A stretch of 32,897 bases of DNA, taken from contig JAAWRH010000039.1 in NCBI GenBank assembly GCA_022800935.1, positions 1 to 32,897 of the forward strand. The letters are read 5' to 3'. The notes under the pieces were generated by a model. That model made no database searches, was not told where the DNA came from, and was given only the letters and a program-made list of their open reading frames with translations. Source of the DNA: Oscillospiraceae bacterium (GTDB lineage Bacteria > Bacillota > Clostridia > Oscillospirales > Ruminococcaceae). Both the position numbers and the translations under genes were made by a program. This document shows, one piece after another, positions 27,234 through 32,897 of this stretch (position 1 is the first letter of the stretch; every line of letters begins with the position of its first letter).

Positions 27234-27284
27234 ATGAGCATTAACATATTAGAGAAAACAGCTTTTAGCGAAAAGAATTCTTAG
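27234..27284 (+). pseudogene. 16-codon ORF in phase with the GTPase, ended by TAG
   Basis: An AGGAGG site spaced 5 nt from an ATG opens MSINILEKTAFSEKNS, then TAG (27282-27284). The frame is the same as the GTPase gene, whose next ATG is 10 codons further on. The sequence without the TAG would give a continuous GTPase with a 27-residue N-terminal extension. It is either a leader peptide or the broken 5' end of the GTPase. TAG ends other genes here (parA, recF), so it is a normal stop. Confidence 0.6.
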
Positions 27285-27314
27285 GCATTTACTAATATTA
27301 ATTTGGGTGCGATT

Positions 27315-28457
27315 ATGTCCGAACTGCAAAATGCAATGAGAGAATTGGGACATGTGAACTTAATTGTTACCGGAAAATCCGGAACTGGAAAAAGTACTTT
27401 AATAAACGCTGTGTTTCGTCAAGAGTTAGCTGCTGAAGGGGTTGGCAAGCCAGTAACACAATCTACAAGATTGTACGAATCTCCGGATATGCCTATTCGC
27501 GTATATGACACTAAAGGATTAGAATTGGATCGATCTGCGCAAAAGGAATCTGTTAAAGATATTGATGAGTTAATCCATAAACAATACGCTACTGGTGATA
27601 TGGACAGATTTATTCATGGAGTGTGGTATTGCATCAATACTGGATCAAATCGGGTTGAAGATATTGAACTTGATGTTATAAAAGACATCTGCTCCATAGA
27701 AGAAACTGGCGTTCCTGTTCTCGTTGTTTTTACACAATCATATTATCGGGAAGACGCCCAAACGCTGCAGAAAACAGTTGAAAATGAAATAGGACATCTT
27801 CCACAATACAGGGGAAGCTGCATTATCGTAGCCAAACCGCGTGATAAGCAAGAAGCCTTTGGATTAGATGAGCTGATCAAGATGACAGCTGATATCATCC
27901 CGGATGTGCTACAACGCTCCTTCGTCAATGCGCAAGGGGTGTCTATTGATGCAAAAATAAAGGCGTGTGAAAAAATTATAAGTGGTTATGTTGTGGGAGC
28001 GGCAATTACTGGCGGGACTCCTCTTCCTATTCCTGATGCCCCCGCCTTAATTTTATCAGATATAGCCATGTGCGCTCATATTACCGCAACTTTTGGACTC
28101 AGTATAAAAAAGGCGGTTATCGCAGACATAGTTATTACATTAATAGGGACCGCTGGGGTTACAATTGTCGGCAAATCCATTGTGGCTAATATTCTTAAAA
28201 TGACTGGAGTTGATGCGATAGCAGGCGGAATTATCAGTGGGACCACAGCTGCTTTGCTAACCGGTGCTTTAGGGCGTACTTATATTGCAGTTTTGGCACA
28301 AATTACAAAGGGTGAATTAAAGGAAGAAGACCTACAAAAGGAATCTTTTAAACAAAAGCTAACAAAAATGATGAAAAAAGAGCTAAAATCAGAAAACTCT
28401 TCCAAAAAGATCAAAATTCCCTTTATAAAATCCAAAAAAACGGAGAAAAAATCTTAA
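27315..28457 (+). CDS. GTPase with C-terminal DUF697-like membrane domain
   Basis: A 380-aa protein (from ATG 27315). The GTPase domain has G1 GKSGTGKS (20-27), a possible G2 Thr in KPVTQST, and G3 DTKG (65-68). VLVVFTQ (136-141) replaces the usual NKxD at G4. Residues about 222-330 (GYVVGAAITGGTPLPIPDAPALILSDI...) resemble DUF697/YcjF-type membrane regions with several hydrophobic helices. A Lys-rich tail follows. This architecture resembles prokaryotic Era-like/IRG-like membrane GTPases. The ATG at 27315 has only a weak GGGTG; the strong site upstream (27224-27229) leads to the in-frame TAG described separately. Composition is AT-rich, unlike the core genes. Confidence 0.8.
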   Translation: MSELQNAMRELGHVNLIVTGKSGTGKSTLINAVFRQELAAEGVGKPVTQSTRLYESPDMPIRVYDTKGLELDRSAQKESVKDIDELIHKQYATGDMDRFIHGVWYCINTGSNRVEDIELDVIKDICSIEETGVPVLVVFTQSYYREDAQTLQKTVENEIGHLPQYRGSCIIVAKPRDKQEAFGLDELIKMTADIIPDVLQRSFVNAQGVSIDAKIKACEKIISGYVVGAAITGGTPLPIPDAPALILSDIAMCAHITATFGLSIKKAVIADIVITLIGTAGVTIVGKSIVANILKMTGVDAIAGGIISGTTAALLTGALGRTYIAVLAQITKGELKEEDLQKESFKQKLTKMMKKELKSENSSKKIKIPFIKSKKTEKKS

Positions 28458-28506
28458 TCGAATATGAAAAATATTATATTTATTTTTCATAAAAGAAAGG
28501 AATATT

Positions 28507-29862
28507 ATGGCTGACCATAAAGAACAATTCGATATCGTGTCAGGAGGCTTTACATATGGGGGTAAGCGCCAAAAAAAGGCTAATGTAGAGCCGGGGGGCC
28601 TTACATATAGTAATGTCAGCAATGCAAGCACTCTATACGGCATGGACAAATTTAACACGCCAAGGGGACATGGTTTTGCAGCTGAACGGGCTAATCATCT
28701 ATATGATAGGTTACATGGACAAGATGCTAGACTGGTAGGAGATGATAACGCTTTACACGGTCCAGACCGTGTTGTAAATGGAATTGCTATCCAATCAAAA
28801 TATTGTTCCACAGGTTCTAAGTGTATTGCTGAGTGCTTTGAAAACGGACGGTTAAAATACATCAATCCTGACGGTAGTCCTATGTGTATTGAAGTTCCAT
28901 CTGATAAATATGATGCTGCTGTCCAGGCTATGGAAAATCGAATTCAAAGAGGAGAGGTTCAGGGAGTTTCTGATCCATCCAAAGCAAAGGACATTGTGCA
29001 GAAGGGACATTTTACCTATGAGCAAGCTAAAAATATAGCAAAAGCAGGTAATATTGATTCTCTTAAATTTGACTCTGTTGTGTTGGCCAGTCAGCTTTCA
29101 AAGGCTGGCCTAAACAGTATGATGGTCGGCAGTTCAGAGGCAATTGTTGGTATAATGGGGCCAAAGGCTTCTGCCATGCTTGCAAATGCTTTCCGAAGCG
29201 GAACTAATATTTATGGTGCCGCCGCAATGAAAAGTGCCGCTAAGCTTTTGCGTGGAAATGTGGTAACAGGTGCAGTATCCGTTGTTGTGCTTTCAACATT
29301 TGATATTGTAAATATTTTCCGCGGAAGGATTTCCGGTTCACAGCTATTCAAAAATGTTGCAAATACAGCATCCACGGTTGCAGGAGGGACCGCAGGATGG
29401 GTTGGTGGGGCTACTGCTGGTGCTGCTATCGGTTCTGTAATCCCTGTTGTTGGTACAACTATTGGCGGCTTGATTGGCGGTATTGCTGGTTCTATAGTTG
29501 GAGGAACTGTTACAGGAAAGGCCTCAAAAGCCGTGTTGGACCAATTTATTGAAGATGATGCAAATGAAATGGTTCGTATTATTCAATCTGTATTTGGAGA
29601 TATGGCTTCTGACTATCTGCTCAGCCAAGGTGAGGCAGAAAGAATTGTTGAGCAACTGGGTCAGAATTTGACGGGTAATACATTAAAGGATATGTATGCA
29701 TCGTCGAATCGTTATTCATTTGCGATGCATTTACTTGTACCACTTGTTGAAGATGAAGTAAAAAAGCGTCGTAAAATTTCGATTCCAACAAATCAACAGA
29801 TAACCCAAGGTCTTAGGAAGATTTTGGAGAATTTGGCAGATGCACAAGCAAGAAGCTATTGA
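28507..29862 (+). CDS. Glycine-zipper membrane protein with conserved N-terminal domain, function unknown
   Basis: A 451-aa protein. The N-terminal 190 residues are soluble, with RGHGFAAERANHLYDRLHG (53-71) and a possible PD-(D/E/Q)xK-type pattern: PD at 86-87 and QSK at 96-98 (GPDRVVNGIAIQSKYC). Cysteines occur at 100, 106 and 110. VPSDKYDAAVQAME and GHFTYEQAKNIAKAG look like conserved motifs. A hydrophobic segment lies at 251-270, and a glycine zipper at about 293-337 (GGTAGWVGGATAGAAIGS..., GGLIGGIAGSIVGG), typical of membrane-inserting or pore-forming proteins. The C-terminus is helical and charged. AAGGAA precedes the ATG, 49 bp after the GTPase stop; the two genes look like a functional pair. 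I do not recognise a named family with certainty. Confidence 0.75.
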   Translation: MADHKEQFDIVSGGFTYGGKRQKKANVEPGGLTYSNVSNASTLYGMDKFNTPRGHGFAAERANHLYDRLHGQDARLVGDDNALHGPDRVVNGIAIQSKYCSTGSKCIAECFENGRLKYINPDGSPMCIEVPSDKYDAAVQAMENRIQRGEVQGVSDPSKAKDIVQKGHFTYEQAKNIAKAGNIDSLKFDSVVLASQLSKAGLNSMMVGSSEAIVGIMGPKASAMLANAFRSGTNIYGAAAMKSAAKLLRGNVVTGAVSVVVLSTFDIVNIFRGRISGSQLFKNVANTASTVAGGTAGWVGGATAGAAIGSVIPVVGTTIGGLIGGIAGSIVGGTVTGKASKAVLDQFIEDDANEMVRIIQSVFGDMASDYLLSQGEAERIVEQLGQNLTGNTLKDMYASSNRYSFAMHLLVPLVEDEVKKRRKISIPTNQQITQGLRKILENLADAQARSY

Positions 29863-29933
29863 GGAGCGTTTCTGTACAAATTTCGAAGGGCAAGCGAATG
29901 TGATTTTATAATTTTTTGCCACAATACAAAAAC

Positions 29934-29957
29934 AGAGGGCGGATTATCCCGCCCTCT
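29934..29957. terminator. Bidirectional terminator between the module and the Uma2 locus
   Basis: AGAGGGCGG and CCGCCCTCT form a 9-bp stem with a 6-nt loop. On the minus strand it is followed by GTTTTTG, on the plus strand by CACTTTTAT. It serves the convergent glycine-zipper gene and the Uma2 pair. Confidence 0.75.
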
Positions 29958-29984
29958 CACTTTTATATTGCTCGGCATACCGCT

Positions 29985-30098
29985 TTATTCAAAAATTCGA
30001 CAATCCGGATCGTTTTGAATTTCCTGAATCATTTTCAGGTCGATTTCATCCGGTTCCACTTCTTCAATGGAATCCCACCCGTTATTGGTTATTTCCAA
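29985..30098 (-). CDS. Very small acidic protein, 37 aa, TTG start
   Basis: A 37-residue ORF, TTG start, GGAGG spaced exactly 8 nt. It reads MEITNNGWDSIEEVEPDEIDLKMIQEIQNDPDCRIFE, strongly acidic and probably helical. It lies 22 bp after the Uma2-family gene on the same strand. No family is recognised. The good site and the protein-like composition favour a real gene. It could be a small partner of the nuclease. Confidence 0.55.
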   Translation of the reverse strand: MEITNNGWDSIEEVEPDEIDLKMIQEIQNDPDCRIFE

Positions 30099-30120
30099 AA
30101 TAGATTCCTCCAAATAGTTT

Positions 30121-30684
30121 TTAAAACAAATTCCTAAAAATATCCTCCAACGGAATCGAAAAATCCTCATAGAGCGAAACCGGAACCTCGCTTTTGTACT
30201 CCTCTCGTTCCTTTTCGGAGAGCTCCACATAGTCCGGGAAAACCTGGTATATCTCATCCAGCACAAACTTTTTGTCTTTTAGCAGGTAGACCTCTACCGA
30301 CTGGTTTACGGTGTCCACAATCCAGTATTCCTGTACACCGCATCTCTCGTATAAGTCCTTTTTGTATCCCCGGTCCTTCTTCTCCGTTCCGTGGGAGAGA
30401 ACCTCGACAATTAAATCCGGTACGCCATGGACGCCGTTCCGCTTGATGATTTCCCTTTTGCAGATTATCATAACATCGGGAATAACCCGGTCCTTCTCGG
30501 TCAGGTAAACGTCGGTGCCGTCTGCGAAGGGTTCGCAGGTTTTGCCGCTTAGGTATTTCATAAAGGCATAGAAAATGTTTCCTATCACCCGGCTATGGTT
30601 TACCGCAGGCCGCGGGAACATTAAAGTAATCTTGCCGTTCAGCATTTCGTCCCGGAATTCCTCCTGATATGCCGGATTGTCCAT
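30121..30684 (-). CDS. Uma2-family PD-(D/E)xK endonuclease-like protein (DUF820)
   Basis: A 187-aa protein of the Uma2 family, a restriction-endonuclease-like fold of unknown role, abundant in cyanobacteria and some Firmicutes. The core shows DRVIPDVMIICKRE, VPDLIVEVLSHGTEKKDRGYKKDLYERCGVQEYWIVD, which is the family's PD...E-V hallmark followed by the Y-x-x-x-G-V-x-E-Y-W-I-V-D motif. A start at 30684 gives MDNPAYQEEFRDEMLNGKI, with AAGGAGG at about 12 nt; upstream in-frame ATG at 30798 has no site. It is convergent with the accessory module and followed by the 37-aa ORF. Confidence 0.88.
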   Translation of the reverse strand: MDNPAYQEEFRDEMLNGKITLMFPRPAVNHSRVIGNIFYAFMKYLSGKTCEPFADGTDVYLTEKDRVIPDVMIICKREIIKRNGVHGVPDLIVEVLSHGTEKKDRGYKKDLYERCGVQEYWIVDTVNQSVEVYLLKDKKFVLDEIYQVFPDYVELSEKEREEYKSEVPVSLYEDFSIPLEDIFRNLF

Positions 30685-30732
30685 TATACTATGGAACCTC
30701 CTTTTCTGGAATTTTGCTACCTTTCCACCCTT

Positions 30733-30762
30733 ATTGTACCATAAACACAACCAACTGTCCAA
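30733..30762 (-). promoter_or_regulatory. Possible promoter of the Uma2 gene
   Basis: On the minus strand TTGGAC, 18 bp, TACAAT lies about 50 bp upstream of the Uma2 start. The -10 is good, the -35 weak. Confidence 0.4.
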
Positions 30763-30828
30763 TATGTTTTTTTCACCCGATTTTCTGCCTTTTCTCACCC
30801 CAAAATCAAATTCTTTTCCGATTTCTTA

Positions 30829-30857
30829 TTGACAGCACATTGATGGTGTATTATGAT
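30829..30857 (+). promoter_or_regulatory. Promoter of the phosphoglucomutase gene
   Basis: TTGACA, 17 bp, TATGAT: near-consensus hexamers with ideal spacing, giving a leader of about 125 nt. The 305-bp Uma2-pgm spacer (30685-30989) holds this promoter, the divergent one, and nothing else clear. Confidence 0.8.
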
Positions 30858-30989
30858 TAAAGTATCGTTAAAAATATACCAAAATCCTACCGGCCGGAAA
30901 ATAAAAACCGACAATTTCCACAGTGCGAAAAACCGGCAGCGGCGGGGTTTGGTACAACGCGCTGCCCAGCAGCAGATAGGAGTGTAAAC

Positions 30990-32696
30990 ATGACAGAAAT
31001 GGAATTGTACAAAAGATGGTCGTCAATGGAGCTGGAGGACCCTGACCTGACAAAGGAATTGAAGGATATCCAGAATGCCCCGGAGGAAATCCACGACCGC
31101 TTCTACCGGGAACTGGAATTCGGCACCGCAGGGCTCCGCGGAGTGATTGGAGCCGGTGTGAACCGGATGAACATATATACCGTCCGGCGCGCCACCCAGG
31201 GCCTGGCGGATTATGTCAACGAAAAATACCAGCAGCCCAAGGTTGCCATCGCCTATGATAGCCGCATCAAGTCCGACCTGTTCGCGCGGGAATCGGCGGC
31301 GGTGCTGGCGGCCAACGGGATACATGTCTACCTGTATTCCGAGCTGATGCCCACCCCCATGCTCTCCTTTGCGGTGCGGGAGCTCCACTGCCAGTCCGGC
31401 ATAGTGGTAACGGCCAGTCACAACCCTTCCAAGTACAACGGCTATAAGGTCTATGGCGACGACGGCTGCCAGATGACCTCCGAATCCGCTAACGCGGTGC
31501 TGGAGAAGATAAACCATGTGGACATCTTCACCGGCGTTAAGCACAAACCCTTTGAGGACTGCCTGAAGGAGGGCAGCGTGGAGTATATCAGCCAGGAGGT
31601 TATCGACAGCTTCCTGGACCATGTCATGGCCCTCCAGGTCAATCCCGAAGCCGCCCGCAAGGCCGGCCTGAAGGTGGTATACACTCCCCTGAACGGCACC
31701 GGCAACAAGCCTGTCCGCAAGATTCTGTCCAGAATGGGCATTGACACCGTGGCGGTGGTCCCCGAACAGGAAAACCCGGACGGCAACTTCCCCACCTGTC
31801 CCTATCCCAACCCGGAAATCCGTCAGGCGCTGGAAAAGGGCATTGAGCTCTGCGAAAAGCTCTCCTATGACATGTTGCTTGCCACTGACCCGGACGCGGA
31901 CCGCGTGGGCATTGCCGTCAAGCATGAGGGCAAGTATGTCCTTCTCACCGGCAACGAGGTGGGCGCCCTGCTGCTGGATTACATCGCCAGGAACCGGCAG
32001 GAAAAGGGCACCATGCCTAACAACCCCATCACGGTAAAGACCATTGTCACCACCAAGCTGATTGACGCCATCGCCAAGTCCTACGGGGTGGAGGTCGTCA
32101 ATGTGCTGACCGGGTTTAAATACATCGGCGAGCAGATTCTCCGCCTGGAGCAGAAGGGCGAAAAGGAGCGGTATATCTTCGGCTTTGAGGAGAGCTACGG
32201 CTACCTGTCCGGAACCCATGTCCGGGATAAGGACGCGGTCAACGGCTCCATGCTCATCTGCGAGATGGCCTCCTACTACAAGCTCCAGGGCAAGACCCTT
32301 GTCACTGCCCTGAATGAGCTGTACGAGAAGCACGGTCAGTTCATCGACACCCAGCAGAGCTTCGCCTTTGAGGGCTCCGAGGGTATGGTGAAGATGCAGA
32401 ACATCATGGACGGCCTGCGCAAAAACGGCATTGCCTCTGTGGCGGGCAAAAAGGTGATTGCCACCGCCGACTACCAGACCTCGGTCCGTAAAGACGCAAA
32501 CGGGGAGCAGACCATCCATCTGCCCAAATCCAATGTTCTGGAGTACGGCCTGGAGGGCGGCGCTTCGGTGATTGTCCGTCCGTCCGGCACCGAGCCCAAG
32601 ATTAAGATTTACTACTCCATCCTGGGCAACACCAGGGCCGAGGCCCAGACGCTGCTGGAGGCCATCAAGCAGGATATGGGGAAGTATATGGAATAA
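30990..32696 (+). CDS. Phospho-sugar mutase (phosphoglucomutase/phosphomannomutase, PgcA-like)
   Basis: A 568-aa alpha-D-phosphohexomutase that interconverts sugar 1- and 6-phosphates for glycan and cell-envelope precursors. The catalytic phosphoserine loop is VVTASHNPSKYNGYK. The metal-binding loop is ATDPDADRVG. The sugar-binding loop is FGFEESYGYLSG. The C-terminal phosphate loop is RPSGTEPKIKIYY. EFGTAGLRG near the N-terminus is typical of the long (about 570 aa) PgcA branch. AGGAGTG precedes the ATG. It has its own promoter and terminator, so it is monocistronic. Preference for glucose over mannose cannot be set from sequence. Confidence 0.94.
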   Translation: MTEMELYKRWSSMELEDPDLTKELKDIQNAPEEIHDRFYRELEFGTAGLRGVIGAGVNRMNIYTVRRATQGLADYVNEKYQQPKVAIAYDSRIKSDLFARESAAVLAANGIHVYLYSELMPTPMLSFAVRELHCQSGIVVTASHNPSKYNGYKVYGDDGCQMTSESANAVLEKINHVDIFTGVKHKPFEDCLKEGSVEYISQEVIDSFLDHVMALQVNPEAARKAGLKVVYTPLNGTGNKPVRKILSRMGIDTVAVVPEQENPDGNFPTCPYPNPEIRQALEKGIELCEKLSYDMLLATDPDADRVGIAVKHEGKYVLLTGNEVGALLLDYIARNRQEKGTMPNNPITVKTIVTTKLIDAIAKSYGVEVVNVLTGFKYIGEQILRLEQKGEKERYIFGFEESYGYLSGTHVRDKDAVNGSMLICEMASYYKLQGKTLVTALNELYEKHGQFIDTQQSFAFEGSEGMVKMQNIMDGLRKNGIASVAGKKVIATADYQTSVRKDANGEQTIHLPKSNVLEYGLEGGASVIVRPSGTEPKIKIYYSILGNTRAEAQTLLEAIKQDMGKYME

Positions 32697-32727
32697 TTCC
32701 GGCAAAAGGATTATGACTGCATAAAGA

Positions 32728-32780
32728 GCGGGTCCGAATCGGAAAGGTTTGCCCCTGACTGCGTCGGACCCGCGTTTTTT
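32728..32780 (+). terminator. Terminator after the mutase gene
   Basis: GCGGGTCCGA (32728-32737) pairs with TCGGACCCGC (32764-32773) across a 26-nt loop, followed by GTTTTTT (32774-32780). Confidence 0.8.
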
Positions 32781-32798
32781 GGCATAGACAAGGACCAG

Positions 32799-32822
32799 TG
32801 TCAAAAGGTGTACTTTTTGACA
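32799..32822. repeat. Short inverted repeat near the right edge
   Basis: TGTCAAAA and TTTTGACA are separated by 8 bp. The right arm includes TTGACA, which could be a -35 box under an operator, but no good -10 follows. No gene is identifiable in 32697-32897. Confidence 0.35.
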
Positions 32823-32897
32823 GACACGACATTATGAGCAAGAATCACGAAAAACTTTAAAAACTTCAGGAAAATGGTATTGTTTTTTGCAAGTTTT

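Noticed and set aside
27282-27284. TAG as pyrrolysine or reassigned codon
   Set aside because: TAG is a normal stop for parA and recF here, and no pyl genes or tRNA are visible in the window.
31023-32804. 593-codon open frame antisense to the mutase gene
   Set aside because: It is a codon-phase shadow of a GC-rich gene with all mutase motifs on the plus strand. It has low-complexity His/Leu/Val composition and crosses the terminator.

Overview
The window is the replication-origin region of a Gram-positive, moderately high-GC member of the Clostridia. The combination of RemB, a Noc-type ParB, Jag/KhpB and YidC, together with base composition, suggests an Oscillospiraceae-type gut anaerobe. 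That placement is inference; no 16S gene is present. Genes run outward on both sides of a switch point at about 13.5-14.0 kb, so nearly all core genes lie on the leading strand.

Left arm (minus strand, about 13.4 kb down to 0): rpmH (44 aa), rnpA, yidD, yidC and jag/khpB end at a terminator near 10.1 kb. Next come a 90-aa orphan, mnmE, a 150-aa orphan, mnmG, rsmG, noc, parA and parB. The arm ends with a degenerate seryl-tRNA-synthetase-like protein, an acyl-ACP thioesterase, and the first codons of a gene that leaves the window. Three parS sites are visible: one in the SerRS-like gene, one between noc and parA, and a perfect one inside mnmG.

Origin (about 13.6-16.2 kb): dnaA has a recognisable promoter and a leader with a 14-bp inverted repeat. 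The dnaA-dnaN spacer of about 0.8 kb carries weak DnaA boxes. One is followed by a GC-rich spacer and five CTA/TTA trinucleotides, the layout of a DnaA-trio unwinding element. The spacer also holds a terminator-like hairpin and a strong dnaN promoter.

Right arm (plus strand): dnaN, yaaA (S4 domain), recF, remB and gyrB, then two YcxB-like membrane proteins, then gyrA. These are followed by a GNAT acetyltransferase, a convergent XRE regulator and a WYL-domain regulator.

Accessory module (about 27.0-29.9 kb): base composition becomes visibly AT-rich. Here lie a 57-aa single-pass membrane protein, a GTPase with a DUF697-like membrane domain, and a 451-aa protein with a glycine-zipper membrane region and a possible nuclease-like N-terminus. 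The best ribosome-binding site for the GTPase opens a reading frame in the same phase that meets TAG after 16 codons. This module is the best candidate for an undescribed system; a GTPase-controlled membrane effector, perhaps in defence or competition, is inference.

Right end: a convergent Uma2-family nuclease with a tiny downstream ORF, then a phosphoglucomutase/phosphomannomutase with a clear promoter and terminator.
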